A DNA stretch of 18,460 nt from JABWBP01 sp964522165 (lineage in GTDB: Bacteria; Calditrichota; Calditrichia; RBG-13-44-9; J075): contig CAZFVV010000101.1 of NCBI GenBank assembly GCA_964522165.1, positions 1 to 18,460 on the forward strand, written 5' to 3'. Positions 7,496 through 13,759 of the stretch are shown here, piece after piece. The notes below the pieces were generated by a model. That model made no database searches. It saw nothing but the letters and a program-made list of their open reading frames with translations, and was not told the DNA's origin. Position numbers and translations under genes: made by a program. Each line of letters begins with the position of its first letter. Positions within the stretch are counted from its first letter, which is position 1.

Positions 7496-10400
7496 ATGAA
7501 CCGTTTACCTTTTTACGTAGGGGTGATTGGGCTGAGTATGCTTGCATCTGCAATGGCGCAAACGATCCTTTCCATTCCCGATTCCGGCTGGCGGCTCTGG
7601 CTCGACCGGGAAGCGGCCTGGGAAAATGATTCTCTCTATCTGCCGGGAGAGCTTGATCTTTCAAAACTGCCCCTGAACTCGCCCAGCGGTGGTTGGGAAA
7701 CGCTCTCCAACGCGCAAGGAATTGAAGTGACCTTGCCGACCACGGTCGAGCAGCACTTTTGGGGCGTCTCAGGATTTCGCAACTATAAAGACGCTTACTA
7801 TTTTGAAGGCGAAGATCCCCAGGTGAAAGACGGCAGCTACCGGGGCGTTTCCTGGTGGTGGCGGGAAATCGAGGTGCCGCAGGATTTCCAGGGAAAGCAG
7901 GCGCAGCTTTACATTCGCGGGGCGCGCTTGCGGGCGGAGGTGTACTGGAACCGCCAGTTGGTGGGCTACCATATCATTAATGAGACCGCTTTCACCTGCG
8001 ACGTTAGCAAGGCCATCCGCCCGGGTGAGAAAAACCTGCTGGCCATCCGCATCACCAATCCCGGCGGGCGCCTCGACTGGCTGGATACGCAATTGATGAA
8101 TTGGGGGAAATACCGCTTCCACGCCAGCCACGGCTTTGGGGGATTAGACCGGGGCATGGTGCTGCGGGCGCACGAGCCGGTGTTCATCGATGATTTGTGG
8201 GCGCTCAACACCCCGGAGGTGCGCACCCTGCGGGCCAATGCCCGCATCGTTAACCGGAGCCAGCGAGCGTTAACCGGGAATATCCGCTTCGAGATTACCG
8301 ATCCGCAGCAGCCGGAAAACATCTGCGCCTCCGTGGAAAAGGCGGTGAGCGTTCCCGCGAACGGGGAGATTCTCGCCGAACAGGAAATTACCTGCCCGGA
8401 TGCGGCCCTGTGGAGTCTGGAATCCCCACAATTATACCATCTGCGGGCCTCCAGTGAATTCGATTACAGCGTTAGCGAAGAAGGCCCGGTAACTCGCTGG
8501 CGGGATCGCCGGGAGGTCTCCTTCGGTTTTCGCTGGTTCGAGGCTGACGGCATCGGTGAAAATGCCCTCCTGCGCCTGAACGGAAAGCGTATCCGCCTGA
8601 TCTCCGCGATTTCCTGGGGATTCTGGGGTTTTAACGGGCTGTGGCCCACCCCGGAGCTGGCGGAGCGGGAAGTGTATGCCGCGCAGGAGTTCGGGATGAA
8701 CTGCCTCAACTTTCACCGTAACCCCGCAAAAACCGAGGTGCTGGAGGCGCAGGATCGTTACGGGCTGCTGCGCTACCTGGAGCCGGGCGGGGGGCAGACC
8801 GCTTTCGGCGAGGAATTCACCCTCTACGCTGACTCCCCGGCGGATTCTATCGATGCCTCCGGCAGGGATGGCGACCCCAAAACCTTCGCCGAAAAATACA
8901 TGGAAGAGAAGATTATCCGCATGATCCGCGACCAGCGCAGCCACCCCTCGCTGATTATCTATTGCATCCAAAACGAAATTCACCCGGATTTGCACAATCC
9001 CCGCATCTTCCGGGTGCTGCGGCGTATGCACGCGGAAGACCCCAGCCGCATCATCGCGCTCAAATCCGGCATTCCCCCGCGCAACCAGGCCTGGATGCAG
9101 CCCTACGACGATACGGTGTACCACGACCGCGGCGACGGCTGCTCCGGCTGGTGGGATCAGCACACCGTGGGCGGCCCGGGGGTGTGGCGGGATGAGCTGT
9201 ATAAAAATCCGCAGGATTTCACCCACCGCTCCGAGAATGACAGCGAGATCGTGGTGTGGGGAGAAATGTTAGGCGCCGCAACGCCGGACAATCACCCCGC
9301 GGCGATCCGGGAAATCGAAGCAAACGGCGGCAAGAGCTACGATTTGCAGGATCGCCGGGAAGTGCTCGCGGCTTACCAGCAATTTTTGGATCGCTGGGGA
9401 TTCGGCGGGGCATTTGAATCGGCGGAGGATTTGTTCCGCGACATCGGCGACAAGTGCTACGACTTCTGGGGCCGGGTGATCGAGACCGCGCGATTGGCGG
9501 AAGCCAACGACTTTTTGGTGATCAGCGGCTGGGAGTCCACCGCCATCGAGAACCACTCCGGGCTGGTGGACAACCTGCGTGGGTTCAAAGGCAACCCGGA
9601 ACTGCTGCGCAAACGGTTGGCCCCGCTCCGCCCGGTCATCAGGGCGCGTTCCTTAGTGGTCGCCAAAGGAGAGAAAGTTGCCTGCGATCTGTTCCTGCTC
9701 AACGAAACCGGGGAGCCGGCCGGGAAGGAATTGCATTTTACCGGCGTCAACCACCAGGGCAAGACCGTAGAATTAGGGCGCTACCAGCTTCCGAAGTTCG
9801 AAAAAGACCGCTTTGTCTATCCGCTGGCCAGGGACCTGGCGGTAGGGCCTTTTCCGCAAGAGGGCCGCTATAAACTGCGTTTAGAAATGGCCGGGCAGCC
9901 GGGCATTTTCAGCGAGGAAGAAATTCTGGTGATTGATCCGTTCGGTTCGGAAGGCAGGGAAGCGGATTCCCTTGTTGCTCCCCCCAAAATTGCGGTTTTG
10001 AGCGACAGCCCCGATTTTTTGAAAGCGCTGCAAACCCTGCCCGGTTTTTCAGCAGAAGAATACCGCCCCGGCGGGAAGTATGATCTCGCCGTCGTCAGCG
10101 ACCGGCTGATGTACGGCTGGCGTTCGGAAGTGGAAGCGGAGCGGCAAATCCAGGGCACCGACGATGATGAACTCTTCCGCACTGAAAGCTGGGGCTGGAA
10201 GAATAACCTGGAATACACCTTTAGCGACTTGCCGCGCGGTAAAGCCAAAGTCACCGTGCGTTTTGCCGAGATCACCCTGGGCAAGCCCGGCGACCGGGTT
10301 TTCGACGTGGCCATCAACGGCGATACGGTGCTGCACAATTTTGATATTTGCGCCGCCGCCGGGGGCGTCAACATCGCTGTTGACCGGGTGTTCGAGGTGG

Positions 10401-11089
10401 ATGCGCCGGAGGGCGTGGTCAAAATTACCATCCCCAAACGCACCGTGAATTACGGCAAGTTCAGCGCCATCAAAGTGGAAGCGGGTAAAAAGGTGATAGC
10501 GATTAATTGTGGAGCAAATAAACCTTACAAAGATAAAACCGGGCTGGTGTGGGAAGTTTACCGGGCGAAGGTAAATTTAAGCGAGGATTTATTAAAAAGA
10601 GCGAAGAGGGGGCTGAACCTTCTGCTGCTGCCGGAAGGGGAAGACGCCACCCGGGAATACGCTCAACGGCTAAGCAGGGCGGGAGCGTTCAAATCCTCCG
10701 GGCACGTGGGCAAAACCCGCGCTTCCTGGATGGGTTCCTGGTACTTCGTGCGCGAGCACCCGGTATTCGCGGGGCTGCCGGTCAACCAGGCGCTGAAAAG
10801 TTACTACCAGGTTCCGGTACAGCAAACTGACGGGGTGCTGTTAGAAGCAGGGAGCTTGCCCCGGAACGGCGGGGAGGGGATCGAAGTATTTGCCGGCTAC
10901 GGTCGCGACCACGACCGCAACATCGGCGCAGCGAGTTTCAGCGCAACGCTCGGCAAAGGCAAGATTCTATTCCATACCATTCCGGGATTGATTACCGGTA
11001 TGGCCGGGGAGCAAAGCGGCATTCACCCGGTGATGGCGAAACGGCTGGTGGTGAATTCACTGCGGTTTTTGGGCAGTGGGCGGAAATGA
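7496..11089 (+). CDS. Secreted GH2 family glycosidase with C-terminal malectin-like and amidotransferase-like regions
   Basis: The protein has 1197 residues from the ATG at 7496, nine bases after AAGGAG; the ATG at 7490 is only three bases away from it. A Sec signal ends near AMA-QT (residues 21/22). A GH2 sugar-binding domain (about 112-221, SYRGVSWWWREIEV) and an Ig-like domain (about 222-340) precede the TIM barrel (about 340-700). IYCIQNE gives acid/base Glu494, and VVWGEMLG gives the likely nucleophile Glu590. After a further beta domain comes an amidotransferase-like region (from about 830) that is interrupted at about 873-1024 by malectin motifs (GDRVFDVAING, NFDI, AINCGA). GH2 enzymes cleave beta-galactosides, beta-mannosides, beta-glucuronides or related bonds with retention; the exact substrate is not readable. 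A second, decayed GH2 copy lies at 4954-5125. A hairpin terminator follows the stop. Confidence 0.92.
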   Translation: MNRLPFYVGVIGLSMLASAMAQTILSIPDSGWRLWLDREAAWENDSLYLPGELDLSKLPLNSPSGGWETLSNAQGIEVTLPTTVEQHFWGVSGFRNYKDAYYFEGEDPQVKDGSYRGVSWWWREIEVPQDFQGKQAQLYIRGARLRAEVYWNRQLVGYHIINETAFTCDVSKAIRPGEKNLLAIRITNPGGRLDWLDTQLMNWGKYRFHASHGFGGLDRGMVLRAHEPVFIDDLWALNTPEVRTLRANARIVNRSQRALTGNIRFEITDPQQPENICASVEKAVSVPANGEILAEQEITCPDAALWSLESPQLYHLRASSEFDYSVSEEGPVTRWRDRREVSFGFRWFEADGIGENALLRLNGKRIRLISAISWGFWGFNGLWPTPELAEREVYAAQEFGMNCLNFHRNPAKTEVLEAQDRYGLLRYLEPGGGQTAFGEEFTLYADSPADSIDASGRDGDPKTFAEKYMEEKIIRMIRDQRSHPSLIIYCIQNEIHPDLHNPRIFRVLRRMHAEDPSRIIALKSGIPPRNQAWMQPYDDTVYHDRGDGCSGWWDQHTVGGPGVWRDELYKNPQDFTHRSENDSEIVVWGEMLGAATPDNHPAAIREIEANGGKSYDLQDRREVLAAYQQFLDRWGFGGAFESAEDLFRDIGDKCYDFWGRVIETARLAEANDFLVISGWESTAIENHSGLVDNLRGFKGNPELLRKRLAPLRPVIRARSLVVAKGEKVACDLFLLNETGEPAGKELHFTGVNHQGKTVELGRYQLPKFEKDRFVYPLARDLAVGPFPQEGRYKLRLEMAGQPGIFSEEEILVIDPFGSEGREADSLVAPPKIAVLSDSPDFLKALQTLPGFSAEEYRPGGKYDLAVVSDRLMYGWRSEVEAERQIQGTDDDELFRTESWGWKNNLEYTFSDLPRGKAKVTVRFAEITLGKPGDRVFDVAINGDTVLHNFDICAAAGGVNIAVDRVFEVDAPEGVVKITIPKRTVNYGKFSAIKVEAGKKVIAINCGANKPYKDKTGLVWEVYRAKVNLSEDLLKRAKRGLNLLLLPEGEDATREYAQRLSRAGAFKSSGHVGKTRASWMGSWYFVREHPVFAGLPVNQALKSYYQVPVQQTDGVLLEAGSLPRNGGEGIEVFAGYGRDHDRNIGAASFSATLGKGKILFHTIPGLITGMAGEQSGIHPVMAKRLVVNSLRFLGSGRK

Positions 11090-11106
11090 ATATATTGAAA
11101 ATACTC

Positions 11107-11140
11107 GAAAAAAGGGGGTGAATGCCAGCCCCCGGTTTTT
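11107..11140 (+). terminator. Rho-independent-type terminator after the GH2 gene
   Basis: GGGGG (11114-11118) pairs with CCCCC (11129-11133) around a 10-base loop. An A-run precedes the stem and GGTTTTT follows it, starting 25 bases past the GH2 stop. The stem is short but all G-C. Confidence 0.5.
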
Positions 11141-11268
11141 ATCTACAAAAAATGGCAGAACGCCGGGGGTTCCGTGGACGAACGAACAACGAAGGGAGGA
11201 CGAAGGCAAGACGACGGGAAAACGAAGGAGAATTTTCTGCTAAAATGACAGGAAAAGAGGAAAAGGGC

Positions 11269-11327
11269 GATTGGCAAACGGCGAAGGGGATTGACGATTG
11301 GCGATCCGCGATTGACAAACGGCGAAG
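11269..11327 (+). repeat. Short degenerate direct repeats
   Basis: GATTGGCAAACGGCGAAG (11269-11286) recurs as GATTGACAAACGGCGAAG (11310-11327) with one mismatch. GATTGACGATTGGCGAT-like phrases lie between them. The stretch before this (11160-11265) is purine-rich with repeated ACGAAGG/GACGGGAAAACGAAGG phrases. It looks like slippage-prone intergenic repeat DNA, not a gene. The second copy replaces the expected 5' end of the hicA pseudogene. Confidence 0.6.
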
Positions 11328-11519
11328 TTCTTAAGGCGCTGGCGCAAGTCGGTTTTACAAGAATTCGGCAGCATGGCAGCCACATTATTTTACGACGGGA
11401 CAATCCAATTTGCACAGGTGGTGGTGCCGGATCATAAAGAATTAGACCGCGGCACACTGCGGGCAATTATTCGCCAGGCCGGTTTGAGCATGGTAATCAA
11501 AGGTAATAACGTGTTGTAG
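11312..11519 (+). pseudogene. hicA: Frameshifted hicA (HicA/YcfA-like mRNA interferase toxin) remnant
   Basis: From 11327 the frame reads EVLKALAQVGFTRIRQHGSH then ILRRDNP, which is the HicA double-stranded-RNA-binding-like fold with the conserved GSH histidine. The frame then runs off into a premature stop (TAA near 11438). In the next frame the family sequence resumes as FAQVVVPDHKELDRGTLRAI then IRQAGLS and ends at TAG 11517-11519. One extra A in CCAATTT (about 11405-11411) accounts for the shift. No proper start is visible: only TTG at 11312, inside a repeat and without a ribosome site. HicA toxins cleave mRNA and are held by HicB. Here the toxin is broken, unless the frame is restored by slippage or the base is a sequencing error. 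Confidence 0.8.
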
Positions 11520-11553
11520 AACGGCAAGGGAATTCAATCCAAAGGAGTTGGTA

Positions 11554-11616
11554 ATGAGCAGCATAGAATCCTCTTCTTTGCCGGCCATACCGGGATGCGA
11601 AAAATGGAAATTCTAA
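11554..11616 (+). pseudogene. 20-codon reading frame, possible hicB antitoxin stub
   Basis: A good ribosome site (AAAGGAG, seven bases away) precedes ATG at 11554. The frame encodes MSSIESSSLPAIPGCEKWKF and stops at 11616. The PAIPGC stretch resembles the PDLPGC/PALPGC signature near the N-terminus of HicB antitoxins. The position, 34 bases after the broken hicA, is where hicB is usually found. The rest of the HicB fold and its DNA-binding domain are absent. The match is six residues, so this could be chance. Confidence 0.35.
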
Positions 11617-11618
11617 GT

Positions 11619-11648
11619 TTGACTTTCGGGCAGCTAAAGATGTATATT
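11619..11648 (+). promoter_or_regulatory. Candidate promoter for the tRNA-Lys transcript
   Basis: TTGACT (11619-11624) is followed after 18 bases by TATATT (11643-11648). The tRNA begins about 118 bases later, so a processed leader would be needed. An AT-rich TATAAGTATAAAATAG stretch closer to the tRNA is an alternative -10 region without a good -35. Confidence 0.4.
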
Positions 11649-11766
11649 AGCGCCGCCGAAAATGAACTGCAGGATACCGGGAACGGAGTTGCGGCAGTAG
11701 GGTGGCAATGAAGGCGCTAAGTAGCGTTGAAACGGGTTGTATAAGTATAAAATAGATAAAAATTTA

Positions 11767-11839
11767 GCCTCCGTAGCTCAACTGGCAGAGCAGCTGACTC
11801 TTAATCAGTTGGTTCGGGGTTCGAGTCCCTGCGGGGGCA
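11767..11839 (+). tRNA. tRNA-Lys (CUU)
   Basis: The 73-base cloverleaf is complete: acceptor arms GCCTCCG and CGGGGGC, anticodon stem GCTGA/TCAGT with loop CTCTTAA (anticodon CTT at 11800-11802), T arm with GTTCGAGTC, and discriminator A. CCA is not encoded, so a CCA-adding enzyme is required. It is followed directly by a structured segment and a strong terminator. Confidence 0.96.
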
Positions 11840-11847
11840 CTCAGCGC

Positions 11848-12037
11848 CAGGCCAATTTCGGGTGATTCCCCCCACCCACCGGTCTGAGCGCGACAGGGAG
11901 TGGCGTGATCCCGGTTCCTTCGGGGCCGGGGTGAGCCGGGCAGCAGTTCTCCCCCAACTACCTGTCCGGCGAGTCACCTCTGTAACTTGGCTCCTGATGA
12001 ACGGAATATATCTCCCGGGAATCAGGAGCTTTTTTTT
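11848..12037 (+). ncRNA. Candidate structured small RNA between tRNA-Lys and tmRNA
   Basis: The segment has no plausible gene but folds on itself. GGTGA (11861-11865) pairs with TCACC (11974-11978), and CCAA (11852-11855) with TTGG (11987-11990). GACAGG (11892-11897) pairs with CCTGTC (11961-11966). A hairpin at 11910-11930 is closed by a C(UUCG)G tetraloop. Together these make one long irregular hairpin of about 150 bases with internal bubbles, ended by a strong terminator. That overall shape recalls 6S RNA, but I cannot confirm 6S consensus bases, so it may simply be the structured trailer of the tRNA transcript. CAGG (11848-11851) could pair with CCTG inside the terminator arm, so the two folds may compete. 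Confidence 0.35.
11990..12037 (+). terminator. Rho-independent terminator of the tRNA-Lys / candidate RNA transcript
   Basis: GCTCCTGAT (11990-11998) pairs perfectly with ATCAGGAGC (12021-12029), followed by eight T residues. It separates the tRNA region from the tmRNA gene. Confidence 0.85.
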
Positions 12038-12097
12038 CTGTTTGCGGAACCGGAATTTTTGATGTACGTTATACCAGTCGTTCAAGTTCTTTGACAT

Positions 12098-12452
12098 GGG
12101 GACGAAATGGTCTCGACGGGCAGCGAAGAGGGATGGAACCGCATGCCGGGTTTTCTCGCTACCCCGTGATAAGCGAGAGCACTCTTAAGTGCCGACTATA
12201 ATTACGCGATGGCTGCTTAATCAAAGTAGCCCGTTCACTGTGTCCCGCGCCTGTCCGGGACGCGGATGAACGTCGCTTTTGACAGGCCGGTTTGCAGAGT
12301 CGCCCGGGCTTTGTAAACCCGACTCTTCCGGGCTCGCCCTCGCCAGGCTGGCTGAACTGCCTGCTGATGGTTAAACTTTAACCGCTCAGCTAAGCATGTA
12401 GAAGTTCTGTCAAGCTCCTGCTCGGACCCGGGTTCGATTCCCGGCGTCTCCA
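12098..12452 (+). ncRNA. ssrA: tmRNA (transfer-messenger RNA)
   Basis: The 5' end GGGGACGAAATGGTCTCGACGG is the tmRNA hallmark. The 3' end has a tRNA-like T arm (CCGGG TTCGATT CCCGG) and acceptor strand CGTCTCC, which pairs with GGGGACG. Total length is about 355 bases, normal for a one-piece tmRNA. The RNA enters stalled ribosomes with SmpB, donates alanine and encodes a degradation tag (12191-12220). The discriminator is A, and CCA is not encoded. A 15-base-pair terminator hairpin follows. Upstream, TTATACC near 12070 might be a -10 element, but I see no matching -35. Confidence 0.95.
12191..12220 (+). other. tmRNA tag reading frame (ADYNYAMAA)
   Basis: Resume codon GCC at 12191 follows TTAAGT, comparable to the TTAGTC before GCA in E. 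coli. The codons read A-D-Y-N-Y-A-M-A-A and end in TAA. The NYAxAA pattern is conserved, but the usual Leu before the terminal Ala-Ala is Met. Confidence 0.9.
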
Positions 12453-12459
12453 CAAATTT

Positions 12460-12497
12460 AAAGCCCCGGTTTACCGACAAAGTGAATCGGGGCTTTT
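12460..12497 (+). terminator. Rho-independent terminator of ssrA
   Basis: AAAGCCCCGGTTTAC (12460-12474) pairs with GTGAATCGGGGCTTT (12482-12496) in a 15-base stem with G-U pairs, a 7-base loop and a T-rich end. Confidence 0.9.
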
Positions 12498-12529
12498 CTA
12501 TTGCCTTTACGCCGTATAAATTAGTGACA

Positions 12530-12680
12530 GGAGTGATGGAGGAGTGGATGATTGAAGTGATGGATGAATGGAGTGATGATTTGAGGAATCAGAACGAAAG
12601 CGCTAAACCATTGTCGCAACAATCCATCAATTCAATACTCCGTTTTAAAAAGTTGTTTTCTCAAGCTTTACCAAAATAGC
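12530..12680 (+). repeat. Degenerate GGAGTGATGG-type intergenic repeats
   Basis: About six imperfect copies of the words GGAGTGATGG, GTGGATGATTGAAG and GTGATGGATGAATGG lie at 12530-12582. A reverse-oriented counterpart (AATCCATCAATTCAATACTCCG) lies at 12622-12643. No gene is supported here. Variable GGAGTGATGG-like words of this kind look like fast-evolving intergenic repeats that can pair with one another. Confidence 0.5.
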
Positions 12681-12694
12681 CGGGAGTTTTCAAT

Positions 12695-13759
12695 ATGAAG
12701 TACCATGAATTGCCCGTTCCGCCGCACTTCAGACCCGAAAAAGTGGAAGAAGTCTGGCGGATAGATTACCAAAAAATTGCCGAAGCAGCCTGGAGCTGGG
12801 CGGCAGAACATCCGGAGATTCAACCGGCGGCGCATGATGCGTTTAAACTCTGCCTGGTCGCCGTGGACGTGCAAAATACTTTTTGCATCCCCGGTTTTGA
12901 GCTATACGTGGAGGGGCGCAGCGGCAGCGGCGCGGTGGATGATAATCGCCGCTTGTGCGAGTTCATTTATCGCAACCTGCACCGGATTACCCAGGTCGTG
13001 CCCACCCTGGATACCCACCAGGCCATGCAGATATTCCACGGCATCTTTTTCGTGAATGAACGGGGCGAGCATCCCGCTCCCTACACCCTGATCAGTGAAG
13101 AAGATATCGCGGAAGGGCGCTGGCGTTTCAACGAAGCGCTCAGCGAAAATTTACAACTCCGGCCGGGCTACGTGCAGCGGCACCTGCGCCACTACACCGC
13201 GCAACTGAAAAAAAGCGGCAAATTCGCCCTCACGGTGTGGCCTTACCACGCCATGTTGGGAGGGATCGGCCACGCCCTGGTCTCCTCCGTAGAAGAGGCG
13301 ATCTTTTTTCACACCATGATCCGCTACAGCCAGCCGGATTTCCAGATCAAGGGCGGGCATCCGCTTACCGAGCACTATTCGGTATTCGGCCCGGAGGTAG
13401 GTTCCGACGGCGAGGGCAAATTGCTGGCTCCGAAAAACGAACGCCTCTTTCACAAACTGATCGAATTCGACGCCGTGGTGATCGCCGGGCAGGCCAAAAG
13501 CCACTGCGTGGCCTGGACCATCGCCGACCTGTTAGACAATATTATGAAATGGGATCGCGACCTGGTGGAAAAGGTGTACCTGTTGGAAGATTGCTCTTCC
13601 CCGGTGGTGGTGCCGGGCGTTATCGACTATACCGATGAAGCGGAAACCGCCTTCCAGCGCTTCAAAGACGCCGGTATGCACGTGGTGCGTTCCAGCGAGC
13701 CGATTATGGAATGGCCGGGGATCAATCCGGAAATTACGGGCAGGGGTAAACATTCGTGA
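12695..13759 (+). CDS. Nicotinamidase-like cysteine hydrolase (isochorismatase superfamily), long form
   Basis: The 354-residue protein has the isochorismatase/nicotinamidase triad: Asp58 in VAVDVQNTF, a likely Lys219 in IKGGHPL, and Cys271 in AGQAKSHCVAWTI. TLDTHQ (Asp106, His108) matches the metal-binding DxH motif of nicotinamidases, and WPYHAMLGG corresponds to their WPxHC region. The expected reaction is nicotinamide to nicotinate plus ammonia in NAD salvage. This is supported by direct coupling to nicotinate phosphoribosyltransferase through a four-base overlap. At 354 residues it is much longer than E. coli-type PncA (about 210), with an N-terminal extension of about 50 residues and a large central insertion. 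GGGAG lies eight bases before the ATG. A related amide hydrolase activity remains possible. Confidence 0.85.
   Translation: MKYHELPVPPHFRPEKVEEVWRIDYQKIAEAAWSWAAEHPEIQPAAHDAFKLCLVAVDVQNTFCIPGFELYVEGRSGSGAVDDNRRLCEFIYRNLHRITQVVPTLDTHQAMQIFHGIFFVNERGEHPAPYTLISEEDIAEGRWRFNEALSENLQLRPGYVQRHLRHYTAQLKKSGKFALTVWPYHAMLGGIGHALVSSVEEAIFFHTMIRYSQPDFQIKGGHPLTEHYSVFGPEVGSDGEGKLLAPKNERLFHKLIEFDAVVIAGQAKSHCVAWTIADLLDNIMKWDRDLVEKVYLLEDCSSPVVVPGVIDYTDEAETAFQRFKDAGMHVVRSSEPIMEWPGINPEITGRGKHS

Noticed and set aside
8432..9226. 264-codon minus-strand frame
   Set aside because: It is antisense to the GH2 TIM barrel, including the acid/base region. No family motif is seen.
11122..11334. 70-codon frame rich in Arg, Lys and Glu
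   Set aside because: It sits in purine-rich repeat DNA and its first codons lie inside the GH2 terminator hairpin. It has no ribosome site or recognisable protein pattern.
11840..11998. SRP RNA or cobalamin riboswitch
   Set aside because: I looked for the SRP GGAAG..AGCAG core and the B12 box on both strands. Neither is present in the right arrangement.
11801..12097. 98-codon minus-strand frame over tRNA-Lys
   Set aside because: Its C-terminus is the well-known false translation of a tRNA gene (RRDSNPEPTD). The sequence is explained by the tRNA and structured RNA.
12235..12480. 81-codon minus-strand frame
   Set aside because: It is antisense to the 3' half of tmRNA (ETPGIEPGSEQ is the usual tRNA-like artefact).
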